In this document: positions 37,216 through 46,173 of the stretch, piece by piece
How positions within the stretch are numbered: position 1 is the stretch's first letter
Layout: every line of letters begins with the position of its first letter
DNA from: Maribacter thermophilus
GTDB lineage: Bacteria > Bacteroidota > Bacteroidia > Flavobacteriales > Flavobacteriaceae
Length of the DNA: 64,000 bases
Assembly (NCBI RefSeq): GCF_001020565.1
Contig: NZ_LDAS01000001.1
Span: 596,402-660,401 of the forward strand
Reading direction: 5' to 3'
Position numbers and translations under genes: made by a program
The notes under the pieces: model-generated
The model's input: the letters and a program-made list of their open reading frames with translations, nothing else
What the model was told of the DNA's origin: nothing
Databases searched by the model: none

Positions 37216-37509
37216 TTAGATTCTGATGCCTACTGGCAACATTTCCTTGTATTGTCTATTCTTTCTTAAAAAACCTGCTATTTGAGGGCTTGTAGGTACT
37301 ACTCTTAGGCTTTTTTCTTGAATATGGTGAAGAACAGCTTTGATAAAATTTTCTTTAAAACCTTCGGTCGTAATTCCTTCAGGAACAACAAGTTTGGTTA
37401 AAAAGACCTTTCTTTCTTGGGACGAATACTCTATTTTGGCAAGTTGGCCATCGACAATAGTTTCGAATTGACGCAAGAAGGCGTTGTCTTTAATAATAAC
37501 ATCGTTCAT
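37216..37509 (-). CDS. Small GNAT-like (YjdJ-type) acetyltransferase domain protein
   Basis: A 97-residue protein starting at ATG 37507-37509 (MNDVIIKDNAFLRQFETIVDGQLAKIEY). The strand-strand-helix pattern IVDGQLAKIEYSSQERKVFLTKLVVPEG ... FIKAVLHHIQEKSLRVVPTSPQIAGFLRKN is that of short GCN5-related acetyltransferases of the YjdJ/Gtn type, which hold only the acetyl-CoA-binding core. The usual HT(x)VP is present as TKLVVPEG. Substrate unknown. Monocistronic, convergent with mtaB. Confidence 0.75.
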   Translation of the reverse strand: MNDVIIKDNAFLRQFETIVDGQLAKIEYSSQERKVFLTKLVVPEGITTEGFKENFIKAVLHHIQEKSLRVVPTSPQIAGFLRKNRQYKEMLPVGIRI

Positions 37510-37672
37510 ATAGTTGATTTTAGTATTGTGTTTAGACAAAAAAATTACGATGTTCTCCAATCGTAATTCGTTCAATATTGCTTCTATATCAGAAAAAACA
37601 ATTTATTAACAAGTAATGTTCAAAACTAAAAAAAAAATACCTAATTTCCTATTTTTGTAGTAATTGCTTTAT

Positions 37673-38335
37673 ATGTCAGGTACTATTGTTCATGTATATT
37701 TTATGCCAGGAATGGCCGCTAGCCGTAAAATTTTCGAATACATAAAACTTCCCGAAGAAAAGTTCCGGATTCATTTGTTGGATTGGTTTATTCCGGAAAA
37801 TGGCCAGAGTCTGATCGATTATGCCAAAGAAATGACAAAAAAAATAGAACACCCAGACCCGGTACTTCTAGGAGTGTCTTTTGGGGGTGTGCTAGTACAG
37901 GAAATGGCCAAGTTGGTACCGGTAAAAAAAGTGATTGTGGTATCGAGCGTGAAACTAAAAAAAGAACTTCCTAAACGAATGTTGTTTGCAAGGTATACCA
38001 AGGTACATAAGTTGTTGCCTACAGGGTTGATTACCAATGTGGAGCTATTGGCAAAATATGCCTTTGGAGAATCTGTAACCAAAAGATTGGACCTTTATGA
38101 GAAGTATTTATCCATACGCGATAAAAAATATATAGATTGGTGTATAGACCGGTTGGTAAATTGGGACCAGACCGAATATGCCGATAATGTTGTTCATATT
38201 CAAGGAGATAAAGATGCCGTGTTTCCCATTGCCAACATAAAAGATTGCATAAAGGTGCCAAATGGCACCCATACGATGATAATACATAGGGCTAAATGGT
38301 TTAATGAGCACCTGCCCACAATTATTTTGGATTAA
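37673..38335 (+). CDS. Alpha/beta hydrolase
   Basis: A 220-residue alpha/beta hydrolase starting at ATG 37673 (MSGTIVHVYFMPGMAAS); a TTG nine bases upstream is in frame but less likely. The nucleophile elbow is LGVSFGGVL (Ser about residue 72), the acid probably Asp in GDKDAVFP, and the base His in NGTHTMI near the C-terminus. No signal peptide. Substrate is not predictable: an esterase, thioesterase or hydrolase role is equally possible. A TATTTTTG -7 element lies at 37650-37657. The lytic transglycosylase gene follows 48 bp later. Confidence 0.85.
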   Translation: MSGTIVHVYFMPGMAASRKIFEYIKLPEEKFRIHLLDWFIPENGQSLIDYAKEMTKKIEHPDPVLLGVSFGGVLVQEMAKLVPVKKVIVVSSVKLKKELPKRMLFARYTKVHKLLPTGLITNVELLAKYAFGESVTKRLDLYEKYLSIRDKKYIDWCIDRLVNWDQTEYADNVVHIQGDKDAVFPIANIKDCIKVPNGTHTMIIHRAKWFNEHLPTIILD

Positions 38336-38383
38336 GACAGTTCTATTGATACCTTTATGGTGTATTAAACTAATTTTAAGTGT

Positions 38384-39340
38384 ATGAAGATTTTAAAGAA
38401 TGTTCTAATGTTTTTGGGGGTTTTGTTCGTTGTAGGTACTTTGGTATTTGCCACTAAGTCAGGTGAGCTGGAAATTACCGAGAAGAAAGATGTTGTAATT
38501 GATACGATTCAAAAAAATGTAGCTTCGGGCTATCGTATTTCGGCCATAGATATTCCTGAAGATTTAAATTTTGCAGGAGAGTTGGTTCCGCAAGAAGACC
38601 CGGAAATAATGGAACGTGTGGATAGGGAGTTTTTGGTAAATACCTATTGGCAGTCCAATGCATTGCTTTTGATGAAACGTGCACATAAATATTTTCCTGT
38701 GATAGAGCCTATTTTGGCTAAAAACGGAATTCCGGACGATTTTAAATATTTGGCCGTTGCAGAAAGTGGATTGACCAATGTTGTGTCACCCGCCGGTGCC
38801 ACCGGTTTCTGGCAGATAATGAAAGAAACGGGTAGGGAATACGGTTTAGAGATCAATTCTAACGTAGATGAAAGGTACCACCTAGAAAAATCTACCGAAG
38901 TTGCCTGTAAATATCTAAACAAATGGAAAAACCGTTATGGTAGTTGGGCATTGACAGCTGCGGCATACAATGCAGGCCCGGGAGCCATCAATAAATTTAT
39001 GGGCATCCAAAAAGTGGATAATTATTGGGATTTGCTTTTAGGCGATGAAACAGGAAGATATGTATTTAGGATCATGGCGATCAAAGAGATTTTGTCCAAT
39101 CCCGAAAAATACGGATTTCATGTGGAAAAGGAAGATTTGTATACTGCTGTTCCCACTTTTACGGTAGAGGTAGATGAACCTATAGCCAGTTTTGCGGATT
39201 TTGCCAGAGAGTATGAAATTACCTATAAGATACTTAAGCGCCATAACCCGTGGTTGCGCCAGCCTCATTTAAATAATAGCTCTAGAAAAAAATACGTGAT
39301 AGAAATTCCGAACAAAGGCTATTACAAAGAGTCGAAGTAA
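38384..39340 (+). CDS. Lytic transglycosylase (SLT domain, MltD-like)
   Basis: A 318-residue exported or membrane-anchored peptidoglycan lyase. Residues 4-23 are a hydrophobic signal/anchor. The SLT domain (about 105-225) has the catalytic Glu in LAVAESGLTN, then SPAGATGFWQIM and AAYNAGPGAINK, all hallmarks of family 1 transglycosylases. The last 60 residues (SFADFAREYEITYKILKRHNPWL ... YVIEIPNKG) look like one degenerate LysM unit for glycan binding. It cuts glycan strands during wall growth or turnover. Followed by a strong terminator. Confidence 0.9.
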   Translation: MKILKNVLMFLGVLFVVGTLVFATKSGELEITEKKDVVIDTIQKNVASGYRISAIDIPEDLNFAGELVPQEDPEIMERVDREFLVNTYWQSNALLLMKRAHKYFPVIEPILAKNGIPDDFKYLAVAESGLTNVVSPAGATGFWQIMKETGREYGLEINSNVDERYHLEKSTEVACKYLNKWKNRYGSWALTAAAYNAGPGAINKFMGIQKVDNYWDLLLGDETGRYVFRIMAIKEILSNPEKYGFHVEKEDLYTAVPTFTVEVDEPIASFADFAREYEITYKILKRHNPWLRQPHLNNSSRKKYVIEIPNKGYYKESK

Positions 39341-39369
39341 TAAAACTTTATTGGTTATTGTACCTAGAA

Positions 39370-39409
39370 AAAAGAAGCCCCAACTGTTTTTACGGTTGGG
39401 GCTTCTTTT
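39370..39409 (+). terminator. Rho-independent terminator after the transglycosylase gene
   Basis: Long stem AAAAGAAGCCCCAACTGT with ACGGTTGGGGCTTCTTTT, loop TTTT, one T-G wobble. It could also act on the minus strand for the convergent TPR gene. Confidence 0.92.
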
Positions 39410-39438
39410 ATATGATTGTTTAAAAAGACGTAACTGTA

Positions 39439-39954
39439 TTAAATCTTTTTCATTTGTTGTTGCATCATTTTGATCTGATCGGTCAACATGTTGTTCTTAT
39501 CCAATTTTTTTGCTTCGTTAAGTAGGGTAGTAGCCTCTCTTTTTCTTCTTTTTTGCATGGCAATACCGGCCAAGCTCAATTTTGCCATGGCAATGTCATA
39601 ATCCATGGTTAAACCAAGTTTCAATGCCTTTTTAAAGTATTTTTCTGCTTGTGTTAGGTTGGTCTGTGAAAATATAATACCGTGTAGGTAGTTATAATAC
39701 CCTTGTTGTTTTTGAATTAGGGCGCTTTCAGGGTTCTTAATTTTTGACAACCATTTTTTGGTTCCTTCCAAGTCTTGTTTTCGCATTCTCAAGAATGCAA
39801 GTAATATGATTTCGTTTCTGTAATAAAGAAATATGAATATCAGCGATATTAAAATTAAAAATATACCATTACCTATGTTGCCTTCTACAAATTGATATAC
39901 CGCATAACCTATGATCAATGCGGCTATGACTAATTTTATGTTTTTGTTGAACAT
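39439..39954 (-). CDS. TPR membrane protein
   Basis: A 171-residue protein (ATG 39952-39954, MFNKNIKLV). Two membrane helices (about residues 5-22 and 26-43) are followed by a cytoplasmic or periplasmic tail with at least two TPR-like helix pairs: GYYNYLHGIIFSQTNLTQAEKYFKKALKLG and YDIAMAKLSLAGIAMQKRRKREATTLLNEAKKL. Found in this form across Flavobacteriaceae next to rpmH/carB-type neighbourhoods as a conserved unknown; function not known. An upstream in-frame ATG at 39993 would add 13 unlikely residues. Confidence 0.75.
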   Translation of the reverse strand: MFNKNIKLVIAALIIGYAVYQFVEGNIGNGIFLILISLIFIFLYYRNEIILLAFLRMRKQDLEGTKKWLSKIKNPESALIQKQQGYYNYLHGIIFSQTNLTQAEKYFKKALKLGLTMDYDIAMAKLSLAGIAMQKRRKREATTLLNEAKKLDKNNMLTDQIKMMQQQMKKI

Positions 39955-40113
39955 TTTTAAATTTATTTTGTTAAACCTATTTTCATTAAACACTTACTTG
40001 TTATATTATTCCTTTAAAAATAAAAAGGCCTATAGAAAACAGGTTCGGCAAAATTAGGGAAAAGCTAGGTTTCGGAGCGAATGGATTTATTAAAATATTT
40101 TTTTCATATCTAC

Positions 40114-40143
40114 TTGCCAAAGAAAAAACTCTTTGTATATTTG
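40114..40143 (+). promoter_or_regulatory. Promoter of rpmH
   Basis: TTG at 40114-40116, 19-bp spacer, TATATTTG at 40136-40143, a full consensus match about 68 bp before the rpmH ATG. Confidence 0.75.
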
Positions 40144-40210
40144 CGCCCAGTTTTACCTGTCCACGTAAGGTAGTTCAAAAATAGACATACAGATTAAAAA
40201 AATATAGGCG

Positions 40211-40372
40211 ATGAGTAAAAGAACATTTCAACCATCTAAGAGAAAGAGAAAAAACAAACACGGTTTTCGTGAGCGTATGGCTTCCGTAAATGGAAGAAAA
40301 GTTCTTGCTAGAAGAAGAGCAAAGGGAAGAAAGAAGTTAACCGTATCCTCAGAGCCACGTCATAAAAAGTAA
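40211..40372 (+). CDS. rpmH: 50S ribosomal protein L34
   Basis: A 53-residue, very basic protein: [19 protein letters not shown], then [25 protein letters not shown]. This is the L34 signature (KRTFQPS and GFRxRM). It extends slightly past the usual 44-47 residues with an SEPRHKK tail, as in other Bacteroidota. The gene has its own promoter and terminator. No rnpA, yidD, yidC or dnaA lies nearby, so it is away from the classical origin-side cluster. Confidence 0.98.
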   Translation: MSKRTFQPSKRKRKNKHGFRERMASVNGRKVLARRRAKGRKKLTVSSEPRHKK

Positions 40373-40390
40373 TGACTGTAGATAACTTTT

Positions 40391-40431
40391 AAAAAAAGGT
40401 GCTGCTTATTTAAGTTTAGCACCTTTTTTTT
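40391..40431 (+). terminator. Rho-independent terminator of rpmH
   Basis: Stem AAAAAAAGGTGCT (40391-40403) with AGCACCTTTTTTT (40418-40430), 14-base loop, followed by one more T. It lies 18 bp after the rpmH stop, immediately upstream of a TAATTTTG -7 element (40436-40443) that can serve carB. Confidence 0.92.
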
Positions 40432-40473
40432 GACCTAATTTTGAATTTATAGAAAACACGAAACACTATTGGA

Positions 40474-43326
40474 ATGCCTAAAAGAAAAGATTTAAACTCT
40501 ATTTTATTGATCGGTTCTGGTCCTATCGTAATAGGCCAAGCATGTGAATTTGATTATGCCGGAAGTCAATCTTTACGCTCATTGCGGGAAGATGGTATCG
40601 AAACTATTCTGATCAATAGTAATCCTGCCACCATTATGACCGATCCTTCAATGGCGGATCATGTTTATTTAAAACCATTGACGACAAAATCTATTGTAGA
40701 AATCTTAAAGGCACATCCTCAAATTGATGCGGTACTACCCACCATGGGAGGGCAGACGGCCCTTAATTTATGTATAGAAGCCGATAAAAAAGGTATTTGG
40801 GAAGATTTTGGGGTAGAGCTTATCGGTGTGGACATCGATGCCATTAACATTACGGAAGATAGAGAGCAGTTTCGCGAATTAATGCTGAAAATAGGCGTAG
40901 GTATGGCGCCCCAAGCAACTGCCACTTCATTTTTGCAAGGAAAGGAAATAGCCCAAGAATTTGGTTTTCCGTTAGTTATTAGAGCTTCTTACACCTTGGG
41001 TGGTGCCGGTGCTTCTATAGTGTATAAACCAGAGGATTTTGACGAATTGTTAAGTCATGGTTTAGAGATTTCTCCTATTCATGAAGTAATGATAGACAAA
41101 GCCTTAATGGGCTGGAAAGAGTACGAGCTTGAGCTGCTTCGAGATAAAAACGACAATGTCGTTATTATATGTACCATAGAAAATATGGACCCTATGGGAA
41201 TCCACACGGGAGATTCGATTACGGTGGCCCCGGCGATGACCTTGTCTGATCGTACTTTTCAGAAAATGAGGGATATGGCCATTAAAATGATGCGTAGTAT
41301 TGGCGATTTCGAAGGCGGATGTAATGTGCAGTTTGCCGTAAGTCCGGATGAAAAAGAAGAAATAATCGCCATTGAGATAAATCCACGTGTATCAAGGTCA
41401 TCTGCCTTGGCATCTAAAGCTACCGGATATCCTATCGCAAAGATCGCCACCAAATTGGCTATTGGTTACTCGTTGGATGAACTTGATAATCAAATTACAA
41501 AGTCCACTTCAGCGTTGTTCGAACCTACTTTGGACTATGTAATCGTAAAAATACCAAGATGGAACTTTGATAAATTCGAAGGATCGGACCGTACCTTGGG
41601 CCTTCAGATGAAATCTGTTGGAGAGGTAATGGGTATAGGGCGCTCTTTCCAAGAAGCGCTACATAAGGCGACACAATCTTTAGAGATCAAAAGAAATGGC
41701 CTTGGGGCCGATGGCAAGGGCTATAAAAACTATGATCAGATTATAGGTAAACTTACCGTGCCAAGTTGGGATAGGGTGTTTGTAATCTATGATGCCATTC
41801 AAATGGGGATTCCGTTAAGTAGAATTCATGAGATTACAAAAATTGATATGTGGTTCTTGAAACAATATGAAGAACTGTATCAATTGGAAAAGGAAATATC
41901 TAAATATACCATAGCATCCCTGTCAAAAGACCTATTGTTAGAGGCAAAACAAAAAGGTTTTGCGGATAGGCAGATAGCTCATATGCTAGATTGTTATGAG
42001 AGTGAGGTATATAACAAACGTACGGAGCTTAATATAAATAGGGTATATAAATTAGTAGATACATGTGCCGCGGAGTTTAAGGCTATGACTCCTTATTACT
42101 ATTCTACTTTTGAGGCAGAAATAGAAAAGCCGGATGGTACTAGGTATGTAGAAAACGACAGTATAGTTACCGACCGTAAAAAAATCGTTGTGTTAGGTTC
42201 GGGGCCAAATCGTATCGGGCAAGGTATAGAGTTCGATTATTGTTGTGTTCACGGAGTGTTGGCCGCAGCGGAATGTGGTTATGAGACCATTATGATCAAT
42301 TGTAATCCCGAAACCGTCTCTACCGATTTTGATACCGCCGACAAATTGTATTTTGAACCTGTTTTCTGGGAACATATCTATGATATCATAAGGCATGAGA
42401 AACCCGAAGGTGTTATTGTGCAACTGGGAGGGCAAACAGCTTTGAAGCTAGCGGAAAAGCTTTCGAAGTATGGTATAAAGATATTAGGAACAAGTTTCGA
42501 GTCTCTAGACCTTGCGGAAGATAGGGGTAGTTTTTCAGAACTTTTACAGGAGAACAATATTCCATTTCCAAAGTTCGGTGTTGCAGAAACGGCCGATGAG
42601 GCTTTAACACTTGCCGATGAACTGGATTTTCCGTTACTGGTAAGACCTTCTTATGTACTTGGTGGACAAGGAATGAAAATTGTCATCAACAAAGAGGAAT
42701 TGGAAGAGCATGTAGTAGATCTGTTACGTAAGATTCCAAATAATAAGTTGTTGTTGGATCATTACCTTGATGGAGCCATAGAAGCGGAGGCAGATGCTAT
42801 ATGTGATGGAGAGGATGTATATATAATTGGAATTATGGAGCACATAGAACCCTGTGGAATACATTCTGGTGACTCCAATGCGACTTTACCACCCTTTAAT
42901 TTGGGTGAGTTTGTGATGCAACAGATAAAAGACCATACCAAGAAAATTGCCTTGGCGTTGAATACGGTAGGTTTAATTAATATACAGTTTGCGGTAAAAG
43001 ATGATACGGTCTATATAATCGAAGCCAACCCGAGGGCATCGCGTACGGTTCCGTTTATAGCCAAAGCTTATAAAGAACCTTATGTAAACTATGCAACTAA
43101 AGTAATGTTGGGAGAGAAGAAAATAAAGGATTTTGATTTTAACCCGCAGTTAGAAGGTTTTGCGATCAAACAACCTGTTTTTTCATTTAATAAATTCCCT
43201 AATGTAAACAAGAACTTGGGTCCTGAAATGAAAAGTACGGGAGAAAGTATTTTGTTTATAGATAGCTTAAAGGATGATGACTTCTACAATCTTTATGCTA
43301 GAAGAAAAATGTACTTGAGCAAGTAG
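40474..43326 (+). CDS. carB: Carbamoyl-phosphate synthase large subunit, lacking the allosteric domain
   Basis: A 950-residue CarB that makes carbamoyl phosphate from ammonia, bicarbonate and two ATP for arginine and pyrimidine synthesis. Two homologous ATP-grasp halves are visible: the first opens with SILLIGSGPIVIGQACEFDYAG and the second with KIVVLGSGPNRIGQGIEFDYCC, each with RPSYVLGGQGM-type and EINPRVSRSSALASKATG / EANPRASRTVPFIAKA segments. E. coli CarB has about 1073 residues; this one stops about 15 residues after the second ATP-grasp, so the C-terminal methylglyoxal synthase-like regulatory domain is absent. carA is not in this window. A terminator follows. Confidence 0.96.
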   Translation: MPKRKDLNSILLIGSGPIVIGQACEFDYAGSQSLRSLREDGIETILINSNPATIMTDPSMADHVYLKPLTTKSIVEILKAHPQIDAVLPTMGGQTALNLCIEADKKGIWEDFGVELIGVDIDAINITEDREQFRELMLKIGVGMAPQATATSFLQGKEIAQEFGFPLVIRASYTLGGAGASIVYKPEDFDELLSHGLEISPIHEVMIDKALMGWKEYELELLRDKNDNVVIICTIENMDPMGIHTGDSITVAPAMTLSDRTFQKMRDMAIKMMRSIGDFEGGCNVQFAVSPDEKEEIIAIEINPRVSRSSALASKATGYPIAKIATKLAIGYSLDELDNQITKSTSALFEPTLDYVIVKIPRWNFDKFEGSDRTLGLQMKSVGEVMGIGRSFQEALHKATQSLEIKRNGLGADGKGYKNYDQIIGKLTVPSWDRVFVIYDAIQMGIPLSRIHEITKIDMWFLKQYEELYQLEKEISKYTIASLSKDLLLEAKQKGFADRQIAHMLDCYESEVYNKRTELNINRVYKLVDTCAAEFKAMTPYYYSTFEAEIEKPDGTRYVENDSIVTDRKKIVVLGSGPNRIGQGIEFDYCCVHGVLAAAECGYETIMINCNPETVSTDFDTADKLYFEPVFWEHIYDIIRHEKPEGVIVQLGGQTALKLAEKLSKYGIKILGTSFESLDLAEDRGSFSELLQENNIPFPKFGVAETADEALTLADELDFPLLVRPSYVLGGQGMKIVINKEELEEHVVDLLRKIPNNKLLLDHYLDGAIEAEADAICDGEDVYIIGIMEHIEPCGIHSGDSNATLPPFNLGEFVMQQIKDHTKKIALALNTVGLINIQFAVKDDTVYIIEANPRASRTVPFIAKAYKEPYVNYATKVMLGEKKIKDFDFNPQLEGFAIKQPVFSFNKFPNVNKNLGPEMKSTGESILFIDSLKDDDFYNLYARRKMYLSK

Positions 43327-43350
43327 AAGAACTTCTCTTAATAAAATAAA

Positions 43351-43374
43351 AAAGCACCTTTTTCGAGGTGCTTT
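43351..43374. terminator. Bidirectional terminator between carB and the GIY-YIG-like gene
   Basis: AAAGCACCT (43351-43359), loop TTTTCG, AGGTGCTTT (43366-43374), flanked by A- and T-rich runs; serves both convergent genes. Confidence 0.88.
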
Positions 43375-43383
43375 CTTATCTTA

Positions 43384-43734
43384 TCAGTTGAACCAAACGG
43401 CATAACGCTTTCTTCTAAGTTCGAGGGCGAGAATTTTTTCCATTTTTAACGCCTCTGCCCTCGTAGAAAATGGGGGAATATGGTTGTAAAGGCTTCCTCG
43501 AAGATATAGGCCATATTTTTTTACGATAGAAGATGATAGGTTGTACCCCTTTTTACTTAAGGCTCCATTTTTGTGCTGTTCAAAACGTTCTTTAGGCGAT
43601 TTACTGGTCATGCCTACATAAAGGCATTCCAGCACCCCGTTAAACTGCGGATTTGCTTCCCTGAATTTTCTATTTTCCGTAAAGACCTTTTTTGAAAGCT
43701 CCACAACATAAACTCTATATTCTACCTTGGGCAT
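43384..43734 (-). CDS. Small GIY-YIG-like protein
   Basis: A 116-residue protein whose centre, CLYVGMTSKSPKERFEQHKNG, resembles the second half of a GIY-YIG nuclease: YVG in place of YIG, then a conserved Arg and His spaced as in the active helix. The first half (YRVYVVEL) could be the GIY strand. A Glu that could bind metal lies in STRAEALKMEKIL. Stand-alone small GIY-YIG proteins of this size are common in bacteria and mostly uncharacterised. No phage or restriction genes are nearby, so a mobile origin is not indicated. Confidence 0.6.
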   Translation of the reverse strand: MPKVEYRVYVVELSKKVFTENRKFREANPQFNGVLECLYVGMTSKSPKERFEQHKNGALSKKGYNLSSSIVKKYGLYLRGSLYNHIPPFSTRAEALKMEKILALELRRKRYAVWFN

Positions 43735-43779
43735 CTCTAAGTGATTATAAACCGAAGCATACTTCTTCTTACAAGAAAT

Positions 43780-46008
43780 TTAATGGGGAATTTTACTTTC
43801 TTCTTCGAAAAGATAGGCAACGATGGTATTTAAAAACTTGGTAAGGTTGTAGGGTTTGTGCACAATGTCATTGACCCCCGAATTTAATATTTCTGTTTTA
43901 TTTTCATCAAGTTCAACCGCCGTAAGAGCTATGATCGGTACTTCTTTGTTGAATTTTCTTATTTCTTGAGCGGCTTCCATGCCATTCATTTTTGGCATGT
44001 TGATATCCATTAAAATTAAGTCGAAATGATTTTTTTTGCACATTTCTATGGCTTGTGCCCCATCATTGGCAAGACTTGATACGATGTTGTATTTTTTTAA
44101 GGTCTTTTGGGTTACTTTCTGATTTATTTTATTGTCATCGACAATAAGCACTTTTTTGGCTTCACCCGGTACTAAGGGATTATAGGAACTTAAGGTCCCG
44201 TTCAGGACATTTTCGGAAGGAGAGTCTTCTTTTAAAGCAACAAGATTAAGGGTAAAACTAAACTCAGAACCTTGATTTGGCGCACTTTTTAGGTGAATTT
44301 TACTATGGTACAGTTTTAATACCTTCTTTACGATGGTAAGTCCCAGACCTGTACCCTGATAACTGTGGTTGTCATTATCCAGTTGTACAAATTCATTGAA
44401 TATGGTTTTTTGCTCTTCTAAAGGAATGCCGGGGCCGTCGTCCTTGATTACAAATTTAGTCTCAAAGACCTTGTTGTCCATTGTTTTAACTAAATGGAGT
44501 TCTAGCCAAACATTTCCGTTTTTTGTAAACTTAATGGCGTTGCCAACTAAATTGATAAGCACCTGTGATAGCCGAACAGGGTCTCCTATAAGGCTGTTCG
44601 GTATTTTTTCATCAATAGAAAGATGCAGTTTATTGTTGTTTTGTTTTAAGGTGGATTCAAATGAATAAACAATGTTGTTCAATAAGGCGTTGAGCTTATA
44701 TGGGGTTTTTGACAAGGTGATGGCATTGGCATCCATTTTGCTCAGTAAAAGCACATCGTTGATCAAGGAAAGTAAGTAATCGGCAGAAAATTTGAGGGAG
44801 TTTAGGTCTTCGGCATATGCAGCCAAGTTTTCATCTTCTTTTAAAAGTGTAGAGATGCCTATTACCCCGTATAATGGCGTACGTAGTTCATGGCTGACGG
44901 TAGATAGGAATTTGGTTTTTATTTTCGACAGTTTTTCGGCCTTTTCGCGGGCGGCATCCAATTCGATATTTTTTTTCTTCAGGTTTTCTATATACTTTTT
45001 TCTTGTTCTAATAAAAAGGTATACCGCAAAAAGAAGTAGTAAAAGTATACCTATGGCACTATAGAGTATGGTGTTTAGAGATTTTGACTTAGAAACAAGC
45101 TCTTCAGCATATTTTTGTTCATTACGTGCTATTTCTAGGTCATTTTGAGCCTGTTTAAGTTCAAATTTAGCTCTTGCCTTTTCTGTTTCTTTTAGCTTGG
45201 CCAGTGTATAGGCTTTCTGCTTATAATTTTGATATTTGTCCAGAGTCTTATAGGCTCGCTCATAATTATCAGTTTCCGCATATAGCTTATTTAATTTGTC
45301 ATAGACCTCTAGGGCCATATCCATATTGTCGTTCTTTTCGGCGTATACTGCAATATTCTCAAGTTTCGATGCGGCGGTTGTATAATTCTTTTTGGCTAGA
45401 TGGTATCTTCCGTATAAGAGATTAATGTATACCTTGTTAAGGGAGTCTATTTTACTTTGGGGCAGGGCAGAAGCTCTTTGTAGAAATTTGTATGCCTCAT
45501 CAGGTTGGTCATTGTCCAGGTAAGTCCATATTAAATTAATGTACGTAAGACATACTTCATCATAATCCTTAAGTTTTTCGTTAATGGCAATGCTTTCTTG
45601 AAAATACCGAATTGCCTTATCAAGGGTATTTTCGTTTTCAGAATATAAAACACCTAAATTAAGTGCTCCCCAGGCCACTAAACTGTCTTTTCCTGATTTT
45701 CGGGCCAGTTCTAGAGCTTTTTCCGAGTATCTCTTTCCTTGAACACTATCATCGGTTTCTACATAGATAGCTCCTAAAATATCGTAACCAAGAAACTCAT
45801 AATCTGTTTGGTCGTATTCTTTTCCTTTTTCGACCAAAATTGAAGCGTACTCTATAGCTTCTTTATATTTATAAAGATCGTAAGCGTCGTTGGACTTGTT
45901 TAAATAGGATTCTAAACTATCTCTTTGCCAAATAGAGTCATTTTGGGCAATTACGAAAGTTGTATACAATAAAAATCCAACTAAAGTAGATTGCCTGATT
46001 TTTTTCAT
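43780..46008 (-). CDS. Hybrid histidine kinase/response regulator with TPR sensor part
   Basis: A 742-residue protein starting at ATG 46006-46008 (MKKIRQSTLVGFLL, signal ending VIAQ); the frame runs 36 codons further upstream without signal-like sequence. Periplasmic residues 20 to about 300 are TPR-like repeats (for example EYASILVEKGKEYDQTDYEFLG and KAIRYFQESIAINEKL). A membrane helix (about 314-334) leads to HisKA with His373 in LSTVSHELRTPLYG, a HATPase (NLVGNAIKFTKNG, DDGPGIP, GTGLGLTIVKK) and a receiver domain with phospho-acceptor in LILMDINMPKMNG and KPYN. No DNA-binding output, so a separate HPt or regulator must act downstream. Confidence 0.92.
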   Translation of the reverse strand: MKKIRQSTLVGFLLYTTFVIAQNDSIWQRDSLESYLNKSNDAYDLYKYKEAIEYASILVEKGKEYDQTDYEFLGYDILGAIYVETDDSVQGKRYSEKALELARKSGKDSLVAWGALNLGVLYSENENTLDKAIRYFQESIAINEKLKDYDEVCLTYINLIWTYLDNDQPDEAYKFLQRASALPQSKIDSLNKVYINLLYGRYHLAKKNYTTAASKLENIAVYAEKNDNMDMALEVYDKLNKLYAETDNYERAYKTLDKYQNYKQKAYTLAKLKETEKARAKFELKQAQNDLEIARNEQKYAEELVSKSKSLNTILYSAIGILLLLLFAVYLFIRTRKKYIENLKKKNIELDAAREKAEKLSKIKTKFLSTVSHELRTPLYGVIGISTLLKEDENLAAYAEDLNSLKFSADYLLSLINDVLLLSKMDANAITLSKTPYKLNALLNNIVYSFESTLKQNNNKLHLSIDEKIPNSLIGDPVRLSQVLINLVGNAIKFTKNGNVWLELHLVKTMDNKVFETKFVIKDDGPGIPLEEQKTIFNEFVQLDNDNHSYQGTGLGLTIVKKVLKLYHSKIHLKSAPNQGSEFSFTLNLVALKEDSPSENVLNGTLSSYNPLVPGEAKKVLIVDDNKINQKVTQKTLKKYNIVSSLANDGAQAIEMCKKNHFDLILMDINMPKMNGMEAAQEIRKFNKEVPIIALTAVELDENKTEILNSGVNDIVHKPYNLTKFLNTIVAYLFEEESKIPH

Positions 46009-46137
46009 AAGGTTTTTAGGCTGGTTAGATTTATTTAGGTACTCCCTTTCGAGGACTAATATAGGAAAATGAAATAGAATTGGCCTGAACAGGGCCAATG
46101 GATCGATGCTCGGCATAATTTATTCGAGCTGTTAAAA

Positions 46138-46169
46138 ATAAAGGATCGCCAGAGATGGCGATCCTTTAT
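46138..46169 (-). terminator. Rho-independent terminator of gnd
   Basis: ATAAAGGATCGCCA (46138-46151), loop GAGA, TGGCGATCCTTTAT (46156-46169). On the minus strand it runs on as TTTTTAAC. It lies 5 bp beyond the gnd stop. Confidence 0.9.
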
Positions 46170-46173
46170 TGTT

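Noticed and set aside
43384..43734. GIY-YIG-like protein as a homing endonuclease or mobile element remnant
   Set aside because: It is a complete small gene with a shared terminator and normal base use; no intron, repeats or integrase lie nearby.
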